In this document: positions 1 through 8,745 of the stretch, piece by piece
Layout: the number at the start of each line of letters is the position of its first letter
How positions within the stretch are numbered: position 1 is the stretch's first letter
Assembly: GCF_946902045.1 (NCBI RefSeq)
Contig: NZ_OX336253.1
Coordinates: forward strand, 1,488,001-1,552,000
Direction: 5' to 3'
DNA length: 64,000 nucleotides
From: Neisseria sp. Marseille-Q5346
GTDB lineage: Bacteria; Pseudomonadota; Gammaproteobacteria; Burkholderiales; Neisseriaceae
Notes under the pieces: model-generated
Database searches by the model: none
What the model was told of the DNA's origin: nothing
What the model saw: the letters and a program-made list of their open reading frames with translations, nothing else
Position numbers and translations under genes: made by a program

Positions 1-576
1 AGGTTTGCGACCCATTTTGTTGATCAGGCGACGGGCAACGGGACCGCCGATCAGGCCGCCGAATACCAGGCCGAAGGTGGCGGAAGCCATACCCAAGCCG
101 GTTGCGCCGGTCAGGCCGAATTTGCTTTCAAAGTCAGGACCCCATGCGCCGGCTGTACCGTGACCACCGGTCAGGGTAATCGAACCGGTAATCAGGCCGA
201 TCAGCGGATCCAGACCCAATGCGCTTGCCAAGCCGACACCGACGAAGTTTTGGATGATGATGAATGCACCCACCACGGCGGTAAAGATAACCAAAGGCAG
301 GCCGCCCGCTTTCAAACGGGAGAAGTCCGCGCTCAAACCGATGGATGTAAAGAAGATGAGCATGAACGCATCTTGCAGCGGTTTTTCAAATTTGAAGCTG
401 ACGCCGTAGGCTTCGTGCAGGGCGAACAGGACGATAGCGGCAACCAAACCGCCGGCGACCGGCTCGGGAATATTGAAGTCTCGTAAGAATTTGATTTTTT
501 GAACCAGAAATTTACCAACCAGCAACACGAGTGTGGCGGCAATCAGTGTGTAATAACTGTTGAATTCCCATTCCAT
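1..576 (-). CDS. gltS: Sodium/glutamate symporter GltS, 3' end cut by window edge
   Basis: Imports glutamate with sodium across the inner membrane. I translated the first 192 residues from the complement: they start MEWEFNSYYTLIAATLVLL and continue as alternating hydrophobic helices. The glycine-rich stretch ITGSITLTGGHGTAGAW is typical of the GltS (ESS) family. The start ATG at 574-576 is preceded by a strong ribosome binding site (GGAGGTG, complement of 584-590). The reading frame runs off position 1 without a stop, so the C-terminal half lies outside the window. A family of about 400 residues is usual. Confidence 0.9.
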   Translation of the reverse strand, partial: MEWEFNSYYTLIAATLVLLVGKFLVQKIKFLRDFNIPEPVAGGLVAAIVLFALHEAYGVSFKFEKPLQDAFMLIFFTSIGLSADFSRLKAGGLPLVIFTAVVGAFIIIQNFVGVGLASALGLDPLIGLITGSITLTGGHGTAGAWGPDFESKFGLTGATGLGMASATFGLVFGGLIGGPVARRLINKMGRKP

Positions 577-793
577 GTTGTTTCACCTCCTAGAAATGTT
601 TTTCCGAGCATCCGTTTTTGTTCCGGATGTAGTGTGTTTCAACGCTTGGCGTTATCCGCCGGGCGCCATGGTATTGATGCGCGGGCAAGGTGTTTTCAGA
701 AAGAAATGAAAACAATGACGTGTCCGTGAAAAATAACTGGCAAATATTAGGGGAATAGTTAAAGATTGTCAAAAAATGCGAGTGTAAATATTT

Positions 794-2290
794 TCAGACT
801 GCCTTTTGACCGATGGCATGGTGCGCTTCGCGGCGCCATTGTTCTAATAGGGATGTTAATGATTCGGCCGAAGTGTGGCCGTTGCTGATGGCGGCTTGCA
901 GCCAGTAGCAGGCGGTCGGAACATGACAGCCGACACCTTGCCCGTGATAGTAAAAACAGGCGAGGTGGTATTGGGCGGAAGGGTGGTTTTGTTCGGCAGC
1001 GATGGCGTACCAGTGGGCGGCCGCCCGAGGGTCTTGCGACGTACCGAGACCGTAATGGTAGATGCGGCCTAAGGCTGCCGCCGCGTTTTTATGGTGGAAC
1101 TCGGCAGCTTCCATGTAATTCTTGCGCGCGGCATTGTAGTCGGCGGGACGGCCGATGGCGTGGGCTTGTGCTTCCGCCAAACGGTAGATGGTTTCGGTTT
1201 GTTGTTGTTGCAGGGCAGCAGTTTTGATTTGTTCGTATTGTTGCGGATGGTACAGTGCGGCGTCGCTGATGAGTTTTTGTGCTGCGGTGGCAGAACCCAG
1301 CGCGGCGGCACGGTGGTAGTAATCATGCGCGATATGGTTGTCGGCTTTAATGCCGAGGCCGTAGCGGTAGAGGTCGCCCATGATTTTCAGCGCTTCGGGA
1401 TGGTCTTTCTCGGCGGCGGCTTTGGCATATCGTGCCGCTTGGAACGGATCGCGTTCGGAAAGTTCGCCGGTTAGGGCATATTGGGCCAGCTTGGCCTGTG
1501 CTTCCGCTTGCTCCTTATCGGCGGCACAACGATACCATTCTAAGGCTTCGGGTTTGCGTTGGGCGGCAAGAAGGTCAGCCAGCAAGGTTTGTGCGGCGAT
1601 GTGGCCGGCTTGCGCGGCTTGTTCGAGATAGTGTTCGGCTTGTGCGTGATTGGGGTTGACACCTGTACCGTAGAAGTAGATTTGACCGAGTTGCCAGCAG
1701 GCGGCAGTCACGCCGAGCGCGGCCGCTTTTTCGTATTGTTCGATGGCTGTTTCAACGTCGCCTTGGCGTTGATGATGACGTGCCAGATGGTAATACGCAG
1801 GCGCAGCATATCGGGCGACGGCAAGCTCCGCCCAGTAGAGGGATTGTGGATCGTTGCGTTGCGCGTGGTAACGCATGAGGATTAATTGGGCTTCGAGGTG
1901 ACCTTGCTCACCCAGCCAGGCGTAGTCGTTAAGAAGCTGTCCGGTCGGGGTGCCGTTGTGTTCGCGTTGTTGCAGCAGGGTAAAGAGTGCCTTGGGGTGG
2001 CGTTGGGCCGCGGCGGCTTCCAACCATGGAAGTGCCTGCTCCGGATGACCGTTTTGCAGCAGATAGTTACCCAATACAAAAGCAGCTTCCGTATATCCCT
2101 GCTCTGCGGCCTGTTGCAGCAGGGGCAGGGCTTGGGCGGTATTGGATTGTTCCAAAAGGGCGGCGGCTTGCCGGTAGAGGATATCAGGAGCGGCGGTCAT
2201 GGTTTGGGGCGGATATAAAGTGGAAGACGGATGCTGCGGCATATGGGCGGCGATACCGGCTGAGGGCTTTGTAAAAATATTGCTTGGCAC
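794..2290 (-). CDS. Sel1-like/TPR repeat protein
   Basis: A 498-residue protein made almost entirely of about 35-residue helix-turn-helix repeats of the Sel1 (SLR) type, for example ALGRIYHYGLGTSQDPRAAA, KIMGDLYRYGLGIKADNHIA and QLGQIYFYGTGVNPNHAQAE. Such repeats form a curved solenoid that binds other proteins, but the partner cannot be read from sequence. There is no catalytic domain and no clear signal peptide, so a cytoplasmic scaffold or adaptor role is inferred. The full-length frame opens with GTG at 2290. ATG codons at residues 17 and 31 are alternative starts and none has a convincing ribosome binding site, so the first 30 residues are uncertain. It stands alone, pointing away from the capsule genes. 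Confidence 0.75.
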   Translation of the reverse strand: MPSNIFTKPSAGIAAHMPQHPSSTLYPPQTMTAAPDILYRQAAALLEQSNTAQALPLLQQAAEQGYTEAAFVLGNYLLQNGHPEQALPWLEAAAAQRHPKALFTLLQQREHNGTPTGQLLNDYAWLGEQGHLEAQLILMRYHAQRNDPQSLYWAELAVARYAAPAYYHLARHHQRQGDVETAIEQYEKAAALGVTAACWQLGQIYFYGTGVNPNHAQAEHYLEQAAQAGHIAAQTLLADLLAAQRKPEALEWYRCAADKEQAEAQAKLAQYALTGELSERDPFQAARYAKAAAEKDHPEALKIMGDLYRYGLGIKADNHIAHDYYHRAAALGSATAAQKLISDAALYHPQQYEQIKTAALQQQQTETIYRLAEAQAHAIGRPADYNAARKNYMEAAEFHHKNAAAALGRIYHYGLGTSQDPRAAAHWYAIAAEQNHPSAQYHLACFYYHGQGVGCHVPTACYWLQAAISNGHTSAESLTSLLEQWRREAHHAIGQKAV

Positions 2291-2519
2291 TGTTTTGTAG
2301 AGTGTGTTGCCTTGCTGGCTTATCTTTAGGATGCTTGGCTTGTTATATTGTTTTGCCTAGGGATACATCCATATTTTTTGTGTTACAAAGGGCTCAGGTT
2401 GAGTCGGTATGCGCTCATGACAGCTCGGTCATTATACTGTTTTTGTAATTTATTGTTAATGATAAATGCAGGTTTTTGTGTTTGATTTACATGGAAGTAG
2501 CCAATGTATTGATTGTTTT

Positions 2520-2548
2520 AGGCCGTCTGAAATGTTTTCAGACGGCCT
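2520..2548 (-). terminator. Inverted DUS pair after ctrF
   Basis: AGGCCGTCTGAA and its inverse meet around a 5-base loop just past the ctrF stop. It is a likely terminator for the region B transcript and an uptake signal. No long T tract follows, so efficiency is uncertain. Confidence 0.6.
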
Positions 2549-2567
2549 GAACTTTTCTTTCGCTAAG

Positions 2568-3827
2568 TCAGGTTGTCGGTGTAGAAGAGTCGGAGGTGCT
2601 TTTGTTGGGGAAAAACACCTGACTATAGAAGTTGCCGTTAATTTGGGTCACGTTGAGGTGGTACATACGGTAGGCATGGAACAGCTCTTTGTCAGGCGGT
2701 GTCGGATGATTCCAAAATTCTGCCAAGGTATTTTGGTCAGTAATGCCGGGAATATCATAATAGGCACGGCCGAGGACTTTGACAGGCATGTTGTGGATCA
2801 ATCCGGACAGGCCGCTGGTGCTGTTGATGGTAACCATGCCAAGGCCGTGACGCAGGAAAACGGGCAGGGGGACATCATGGACGTAAGTGATACGGCCTTT
2901 GAGTTTGGGGTGTTTTTTGATAAAACGTTTGATGTCGCGCGAGTAGTCGATAAAGCCGCGGTCCATCGGATGATGCTTGATGATGAGGTTGGTATCGGTA
3001 GGCGCGTGCGCGGCAAAGGAGGCCAAAACATGGAGCAGGAAGCTGCGGACGCTGGAAAAGTCGCAATGGATGCGGACTTGGCTATCGTTGAATACCTGTA
3101 AGGGAACAATAAAAAACTTGCCGTATTTGCCCGCCTCCACGCGTTTAGCGATTTGGATGTCTTCAATATAGTAGTTCAAACGCTTGAGGATGGAGATCGA
3201 CCACAGTTTGAGGTAATGGCCGGCATTGGATGCGCGGTGGTGGATGTAGTTCGGGTACTTGTTCGGATTGCGGAACAATTCGATATAGTAACGGACGGCA
3301 TTTTTGGCCATAGGCGTAAACCCGCCGCGTACCGGCGTTGGCGCTTTGTATTCTTGCTGGGCCAGCTTGGGGAATTGTTCCAAAAAAAAGTCGGCACGGC
3401 GCGGTAACGGGGAAAATGCGTTGACGCCGTCTTTTTCTAAGGTGATGTAGTAGGGGCGGAAATAGCCTTCTTCAAACGCCCAGAAACCGACTTGGTTTTC
3501 GTTTGCAATGCGTTTTGCAATGACGTGATAAGGGCGTGTGTCGCCAAAGCAGACAACCGCCTGGATGTGATGTTGAGCGATGTATTCTTGCAAAAATTCA
3601 GGAAAGGCATCGTAGCTGTCGTTAAAAACAACGGTATGCGCTTGAGTGGGCGGATAAAAATAGTCGTCGCCTGCATTAAAGTTGAATTTATGTACAGTTT
3701 TGCCATTTTCAGTCAGCCAATTGGCAAGACGCAGAAAAAAATTGCCGACAGGTCCTTGAAGCAGCAGGATATTTTCTGCGCTTTCAAGCAGGTTTTGCAG
3801 GTTGTTTTTGAGGACGGTCTGTTTCAT
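2568..3827 (-). CDS. ctrF: Capsule lipid-anchor protein CtrF/LipB (KpsS type)
   Basis: A 419-residue single-domain capsule protein of the KpsS/LipB family. In ABC-dependent (group 2) capsules, KpsS adds the first beta-Kdo to lysophosphatidylglycerol and KpsC extends the poly-Kdo linker on which the capsule is built. Visible family motifs are the nucleotide-binding-type LIIKHHPMDRGF (about residues 279-290) and VTINSTSGLSGL followed by MPVKVLGRAYYDIPG (about 330-360). It is cytoplasmic, at the inner membrane face. It follows ctrE on the same strand with a gap of 136 bases, so the two are probably co-transcribed, and an inverted DUS pair ends the unit. The identity is firm from both sequence and neighbour. 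Confidence 0.93.
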   Translation of the reverse strand: MKQTVLKNNLQNLLESAENILLLQGPVGNFFLRLANWLTENGKTVHKFNFNAGDDYFYPPTQAHTVVFNDSYDAFPEFLQEYIAQHHIQAVVCFGDTRPYHVIAKRIANENQVGFWAFEEGYFRPYYITLEKDGVNAFSPLPRRADFFLEQFPKLAQQEYKAPTPVRGGFTPMAKNAVRYYIELFRNPNKYPNYIHHRASNAGHYLKLWSISILKRLNYYIEDIQIAKRVEAGKYGKFFIVPLQVFNDSQVRIHCDFSSVRSFLLHVLASFAAHAPTDTNLIIKHHPMDRGFIDYSRDIKRFIKKHPKLKGRITYVHDVPLPVFLRHGLGMVTINSTSGLSGLIHNMPVKVLGRAYYDIPGITDQNTLAEFWNHPTPPDKELFHAYRMYHLNVTQINGNFYSQVFFPNKSTSDSSTPTT

Positions 3828-3963
3828 GTCGCAATGTGGTTTTGTTTTTTATGTAATAGTTTTAGGTTGAACTTTCAAGCATACGCCAAGAGAATTAACG
3901 ATGCAAAAGCAATGATGCCGCAATTGAAGCTGGTTTATGACGAATTGTTAACTTTGATGGTGT

Positions 3964-5988
3964 TTATTTGAAAGATCGATATAGTTGTTTGATTTTACCT
4001 AATTTTTTAGCAAAGTACCCGCGATGTAATCCGTTGTTGTTTTTTTGCATATTTTTTTGTCGTATCAGGATTTGGGCAGCGGTTTCCGCATTGATGGCCT
4101 GATGGGTTTCGGGGTGGATATAGTCGGGGTAGTGGATGAGCGTGCCGGCAATCAGCTGCCAAAGCTCAAGCCTGCGGCTGCGGCGCGGAATAGGGAGCAG
4201 ATCTTGGGTAAGCCCCCAGCCTGCATAGAAAGGCAGGCCGTAGCAGCTGACTTTTTTGCCGCGCAACAAGGCTTCAAAACCGGTCAGCGAAGTCATGGTA
4301 TGTACTTCGTCTGCGTATTGGAGACAGGTCAGGATATCGGCTTGTTCGGCGGTTTGGTCGGCATATCGTGCAGCATCTTCAGGAGAAATCTGGCCGATAC
4401 GGTTACCGCTGACTACATCGGGATGCGGTTTGTAGATGATATAGGCATCGGGATTGCGTTCGCGTACGGTACGGAGCAGATCCAGATTGCGGTAGATTTG
4501 GGGCGAACCGTAGCGGATAGACGCGTCATCTTCAACCTGACCGGGAACGAGGATTACGGTTTTGTCGGTTGACGGGGCGGTGAAGTCCGAGCTGCCGACG
4601 TTGTATTTGCTGATACGGTTTTCGGTCAGCATTTTTTGCAGCTTCAAGGCCGTCTGAAAGTCTTGATCGTCGAAGTTTTGGTTTTGTAGGATGTATTCAA
4701 GACGGGACGGGGTTTCGGCGTTGAAATAAATGCCCATATCGTCGGTAACGAGCGACAGCGGCGGCACTAAATTAGAACCAAGCCCGACCGAGCGGATAAA
4801 GCCGTCTTCCATGCGCAACAGGGGGATATTGTGTTGTTCGGCAAAACGGACGATGGCCTCTTTGCCGTTGCCCCAAGCAAGGATGCGTGCATCGTCGTAC
4901 AGTTTGACCCCGGCCAGTTTTTGGGTGGAAGAGATAAATTTCAGACGGCATGAGGGTACGTTAAAGAACGGTTTGGCAACCGCGCGTTTCCATAAAGACA
5001 TGCCGACGCAATACAACTCGCCACGCAATTTGTCGTTTTTGCGTTTGACCGTCGCCAGATAGTCGATGACATCAAAGAGGCTGCCTGCTTCGCCGGTATT
5101 GGGGTTGAGGTAGCGGCTGTATTGCAGATAGGCTGCGGCGAAGAGCTGCAGCAAGTTGCGGGGGGCGCGGCGTTGGGTTTGAACAAGGCGGTTGATTTTT
5201 GGATGGCGGTCGTCGCTCACGCCCCATCCGGCATACCACGGCAGGCCGAAGGTGGTCAGTGGTTTGCCGCACAAAAGCGCCTCAAAGCCCATTTGCGAGG
5301 TAACGCAATAAACTTTATCGACGTTTTGCAACAAAGAAATCGGATTGATGTCTTCTGCCAAAAGATGGACACGGTGTTGCTGCGCAAGCTGGGTCAGATA
5401 GCCTTGTTTTTTGCCGCACAAAACATCGGGATGGGTTTTTACCCAGATATCGGCTTGCGGGTTTTCATTCAAGGCCGTCTGAAACATCAGTTCAAACGTA
5501 GAGGCATCTGCACCGCCATATTGGATGGCCATATCGCCGAAGGTTTGGTCGATGATGAGGACGGTTTCGGGTTTGGATAGGGAACGTAAAGGATGATTGT
5601 CTGAAAGTTCGGGCGCGTGGTTGTATTTGGACAGGTGGTGTCGCAGGATGAAATCCATCGCCTGTCGCGCCTGAGCCAAGGTTTCAGACGGCATAGTATC
5701 GGCGGCAAGAATCAGTTGTTCCAAACGCGAAGGACGGGTGGTGTCGTAGTAGATGCCGATATCGTCATAGACGATGGAATAGGGAGGATAGCCGGCGACA
5801 CCCAGTCCGAGCGATCGCAAAAAGCTGTCCTCAAGATTGAGCAGGGGCAATCTTAAGATATGTGCTAATTTTCTACGTTTGGGATGTTTCTTGCCCCAAA
5901 ATAATACGGTCTTATCCGTTGAAATTTTGTCTAAAAATTTGGTTAGCAAGAGACGTTGTTTAAATAGGCCGAATGTTGAAAAAATCAT
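3964..5988 (-). CDS. ctrE: Capsule lipid-anchor protein CtrE/LipA (KpsC type)
   Basis: A 674-residue protein of the KpsC/LipA family, a dual beta-Kdo transferase that builds the poly-Kdo linker between capsule chain and lysophosphatidylglycerol. Two homologous halves are visible: GFEALLCGKPLTTFGLPWYA (about residues 225-245) and GFEALLRGKKVSCYGLPFYA (about 570-590), each followed by GWG. KpsC enzymes carry two Kdo transferase domains, so this doubling fits. The start ATG is at 5986-5988 with little recognisable ribosome binding site. It lies between a Stealth transferase upstream (44-base gap) and ctrF downstream, all on one strand. In N. meningitidis region B stands apart from the synthesis genes, but here the two run together. 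Confidence 0.94.
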   Translation of the reverse strand: MIFSTFGLFKQRLLLTKFLDKISTDKTVLFWGKKHPKRRKLAHILRLPLLNLEDSFLRSLGLGVAGYPPYSIVYDDIGIYYDTTRPSRLEQLILAADTMPSETLAQARQAMDFILRHHLSKYNHAPELSDNHPLRSLSKPETVLIIDQTFGDMAIQYGGADASTFELMFQTALNENPQADIWVKTHPDVLCGKKQGYLTQLAQQHRVHLLAEDINPISLLQNVDKVYCVTSQMGFEALLCGKPLTTFGLPWYAGWGVSDDRHPKINRLVQTQRRAPRNLLQLFAAAYLQYSRYLNPNTGEAGSLFDVIDYLATVKRKNDKLRGELYCVGMSLWKRAVAKPFFNVPSCRLKFISSTQKLAGVKLYDDARILAWGNGKEAIVRFAEQHNIPLLRMEDGFIRSVGLGSNLVPPLSLVTDDMGIYFNAETPSRLEYILQNQNFDDQDFQTALKLQKMLTENRISKYNVGSSDFTAPSTDKTVILVPGQVEDDASIRYGSPQIYRNLDLLRTVRERNPDAYIIYKPHPDVVSGNRIGQISPEDAARYADQTAEQADILTCLQYADEVHTMTSLTGFEALLRGKKVSCYGLPFYAGWGLTQDLLPIPRRSRRLELWQLIAGTLIHYPDYIHPETHQAINAETAAQILIRQKNMQKNNNGLHRGYFAKKLGKIKQLYRSFK

Positions 5989-6032
5989 TTTAAATTATTA
6001 TGTTATCTATCAAATATCATTAATGTAAAAAT

Positions 6033-7154
6033 TTATTCTGCCTCTATTTCAAAGTAAGTATCCATAAAATTACGGAAATGTAGGGCATAGTCTTTTTCAG
6101 CATTATTACTGTTTGGATCATTAATGCAGAAGGAGTGGGGCATATGAAGGTATTTCTTCTTGAATAACAATTTCTTATATTGAGTCTGGGCGTGTGAACT
6201 GCGTATGTTGAAATAGTAGCAAATTTCACGTTTTGGTGTAGCGTATCCGTCAAGGTACATCAACCAGGGTACCAAGAAACTGGCCATATTAAGTTCAGAA
6301 TTATGGCGAACCTTGTTATTTAGGAAAGAATTTATTTCATCTTCAAATAATAACCATGCCTTTTCAAAGGATGTCTTTCTTAGTGGAATATAGGTATGTA
6401 CTAAAGGTGTATCAATATTAATGTTTGGATAATATTTTTTTAAGAGTATAAGAGCATGTTCTGATGCAGTTAACGTTGGCGTAATTAATCCTCGTTGATA
6501 CATTTTTTGCAGACTTTTATTGGCAACAAATAGGGAAGCCAAGCCATTATTTTCAAAAAAGTGGTTAGGCGTCAGTGGTCTTGCAACAAAAACATCATCA
6601 TTGAAATAAATAAAATGTTCACTTAAATCTGGAATTTTATATAAGTTTGCTTCAATGACGTGGGAATTGAACGTTGGTAAGTATTTGGCATCAATAATTT
6701 GCGAATGATTGATTAATTTAATTTTAGAATGGGTGTTTTCATCTAACCATTTAGGTTTTTGATCCGCCGTTACAATAAAAATATTGCGGACCCACGGCAT
6801 AAACTTCTGTACGGCCTGTACTGAATAAAAAAGTTCATTATGGTTGGAAAAGCGGGCAGGGTCGGTCGCATACAGGCCGATATCTTCCTGATCGACGGGC
6901 TGCAGGGTACGGTAAAACTGTTCTTGCCATGCTTTATCGGTATTGTCGACCCAAGTAAAAACAACATCGATGGGAAAGTTTGGCAAAACGTTTTCTGTGA
7001 GTGATGCAAGATTGGCATCTGCATTGATCAGAGTGAATTCTTCAGTTTCAGGAATAGGCTGTTCTACATTATAAGGAGGAAAGCGTTTATTTAGAAAATC
7101 CCTAAAGAAGATATGGGGTTCTCTAAAAAATTTTCTAATTTTATTTAAATTCAT
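6033..7154 (-). CDS. Stealth-family capsule sugar-phosphate transferase (intact)
   Basis: A 373-residue Stealth protein, the family of hexose-1-phosphate transferases that polymerise phosphodiester-linked capsules such as those of meningococcal serogroups A and X. All four conserved regions can be seen: CR1 FPIDVVFTWVDNTDKAW, CR2 from NHNELFYSVQAVQKF to HFIYFNDDVFVARPL, CR3 around TASEHALILLKKYYP, and CR4 RHNSELNMASFLVPW with EICYYFNIRSS. The N-terminus carries a basic motif, KIRKFFREPHIFFRDFLNKR, shared with two other capsule genes here. Sugar specificity cannot be read. The enzymes of known capsules use UDP-linked sugars such as UDP-GlcNAc. It follows rfbC with a 55-base gap and leads into ctrE, so it is probably part of one long transcript. 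Confidence 0.85.
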   Translation of the reverse strand: MNLNKIRKFFREPHIFFRDFLNKRFPPYNVEQPIPETEEFTLINADANLASLTENVLPNFPIDVVFTWVDNTDKAWQEQFYRTLQPVDQEDIGLYATDPARFSNHNELFYSVQAVQKFMPWVRNIFIVTADQKPKWLDENTHSKIKLINHSQIIDAKYLPTFNSHVIEANLYKIPDLSEHFIYFNDDVFVARPLTPNHFFENNGLASLFVANKSLQKMYQRGLITPTLTASEHALILLKKYYPNINIDTPLVHTYIPLRKTSFEKAWLLFEDEINSFLNNKVRHNSELNMASFLVPWLMYLDGYATPKREICYYFNIRSSHAQTQYKKLLFKKKYLHMPHSFCINDPNSNNAEKDYALHFRNFMDTYFEIEAE

Positions 7155-7209
7155 TTGAAACTTTCTAATACTACAAAATATAAACAGTTGATTCTGTTAT
7201 GTTTTGAAG

Positions 7210-7752
7210 TTATTCAAACGTTACCGCTTCGGCCAATACTTTGCCTGCCAAGTCTTTAGGCGACAGGTTTGGCTCGCCTTGCAACGGCCAGTCGATGCCG
7301 ACGGTCGGATCATTCCAAATCAGCGAGTGTTCAGCTTTGGGGTTGTAATAGTCTGTGCATTTATAGACGAACTCGGCTTCATCGCTCAGTACATAGAATC
7401 CATGTGCGAAACCTTCGGGTACCCACAGTTGGCGTTTGTTTTCTGCGGACAGGATCTTGCCTACCCATTTGCCGAAAGTGGGGGAGTCTTTACGCATATC
7501 GACGGCCACGTCGAATACTTCGCCGACAACCACGCGTACGAGTTTGCCTTGTGTGTTTTCAGTTTGATAGTGCAGGCCGCGCAATACGCCTTTGCTGGAT
7601 TTGGAATGGTTTTCCTGCACGAAGGTGCGGTCGCAGACTTGGGTTTTGAACCACTCGTCGCGGAAAGTTTCCATAAAAAAGCCGCGCGAGTCGCCGAAGA
7701 CTTGGGGCTCAAGCAGTTTTACGTCGGGAATGGCGGTATCAATGATGTTCAT
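7210..7752 (-). CDS. rfbC: dTDP-4-dehydrorhamnose 3,5-epimerase
   Basis: Converts dTDP-4-keto-6-deoxyglucose to its L-lyxo epimer, the third step of dTDP-L-rhamnose synthesis. The 180-residue protein has the RmlC cupin landmarks: RGFFMETFRDEWF near the N-terminus, the active-site histidine in VLRGLHYQ, and VDMRKDSPTFGKWVG. I chose the ATG at 7752 (MNIIDTAIPDV) because the earlier ATG at 7767 sits directly beside an inverted DUS hairpin with no room for a ribosome binding site. It is the last of the galE-rfbB-rfbA-rfbC set. No rfbD (reductase) follows, as is also the case in meningococcal region D. Confidence 0.93.
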   Translation of the reverse strand: MNIIDTAIPDVKLLEPQVFGDSRGFFMETFRDEWFKTQVCDRTFVQENHSKSSKGVLRGLHYQTENTQGKLVRVVVGEVFDVAVDMRKDSPTFGKWVGKILSAENKRQLWVPEGFAHGFYVLSDEAEFVYKCTDYYNPKAEHSLIWNDPTVGIDWPLQGEPNLSPKDLAGKVLAEAVTFE

Positions 7753-7771
7753 CGTTTTATCTTTCATCTAA

Positions 7772-7799
7772 AGGCCGTCTGAAAAGTTTCAGACGGCCT
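7772..7799 (-). terminator. Inverted DUS pair between rfbA and rfbC
   Basis: A perfect AGGCCGTCTGAA inverted pair with a 4-base loop lies between the two genes. It could act as a partial terminator or an mRNA-stability hairpin, because the downstream gene has no obvious promoter of its own. Confidence 0.5.
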
Positions 7800-7805
7800 C
7801 AAACA

Positions 7806-8672
7806 TTATTTTTTCAACAGGCGCAGCAAATATTGGCCGTATTGGTTTTTTGCCATCGGGTGCGCCAGCTCTTCCAGTTTTTCATCGGAAAGCCAACCGT
7901 TGCGCCAAGCGATTTCTTCCAGGCAGGCGATTTGCAGGTCTTGGATGTTTTGCACGGTTTGGACGAATGAAGCGGCTTCGTGCAGGCTCTCGTGAGTGCC
8001 GGTGTCCAACCATGCAAAACCGCGTCCCAAAAGTTGCACTGACAATGAACCGTCTTCCAAATACATTTGGTTGAGGTCGGAAATTTCCAATTCGCCGCGG
8101 GCGGACGGTTTGATTTGTTTGGCGAACTCGACGACGCGTTGGTCGTAGAAGTACAAGCCGGTTACCGCCCAATCGGATTTGGGCTGTTGCGGTTTCTCTT
8201 CGATAGATAGGGCGTTGAAGTTTTCGTCAAATTCAACCACGCCGAAACGTTCGGGGTCTTTGACTTGATAGCCGAATACGGTTGCGCCGTGGGTCTTGGC
8301 GGCGGCCTGTTTCAATGTTTGCGTAAATGATTGGCCGTAGAAAATATTGTCGCCCAAAACCAAGCAAACATTGTCATTGCCGATAAATTCTTCGCCGATG
8401 ATAAATGCCTGTGCCAAGCCGTCCGGACTGGGTTGTACGGCATAGCTAATGGAAATGCCGAAATCGCTGCCGTTGCCGAGCAGGCGTTTGAAAGAGGCGT
8501 TGTCTTCGGGCGTGGTAATGACCAAAATATCGCGGATTCCTGCCAGCATCAATACGGACAGGGGATAGTAAATCATGGGCTTGTCGTACACGGGCAGCAG
8601 TTGTTTGGATACGCCGCGCGTGATGGGGTAGAGGCGAGTGCCGCTGCCGCCGGCGAGGATAATGCCTTTCAT
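7806..8672 (-). CDS. rfbA: Glucose-1-phosphate thymidylyltransferase
   Basis: Makes dTDP-glucose from glucose-1-phosphate and dTTP, the first step of the dTDP-sugar pathway. The 288-residue length is normal for RmlA. The nucleotidyltransferase signature [20 protein letters not shown] is at residues 8-27, followed by [12 protein letters not shown], and the substrate loop [10 protein letters not shown] is near residue 110. The ATG at 8672 is preceded by an AGGAG-like site (complement of tctcctg). It sits between rfbB and rfbC on the same strand, with DUS hairpins in both gaps. Confidence 0.95.
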   Translation of the reverse strand: MKGIILAGGSGTRLYPITRGVSKQLLPVYDKPMIYYPLSVLMLAGIRDILVITTPEDNASFKRLLGNGSDFGISISYAVQPSPDGLAQAFIIGEEFIGNDNVCLVLGDNIFYGQSFTQTLKQAAAKTHGATVFGYQVKDPERFGVVEFDENFNALSIEEKPQQPKSDWAVTGLYFYDQRVVEFAKQIKPSARGELEISDLNQMYLEDGSLSVQLLGRGFAWLDTGTHESLHEAASFVQTVQNIQDLQIACLEEIAWRNGWLSDEKLEELAHPMAKNQYGQYLLRLLKK

Positions 8673-8705
8673 GGGTTTTCTCCTGAGTAGTTTGTGTTTG
8701 CGTGA

Positions 8706-8744
8706 TTTTCAGACGGCCTAATATGGGAACAGGCCGTCTGAAAA
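8706..8744 (-). terminator. Inverted DUS pair between rfbB and rfbA
   Basis: The pair runs TTTTCAGACGGCCT then AGGCCGTCTGAAAA, the reverse order from most pairs here, with an 11-base loop. It can form a hairpin in the transcript; termination strength is unknown. Confidence 0.45.
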
Positions 8745-8745
8745 C

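Noticed and set aside
2466..3101. A 211-codon open frame on the plus strand opposite ctrF
   Set aside because: It overlaps ctrF entirely, has no family likeness and no ribosome binding site; it is a shadow of the real gene.
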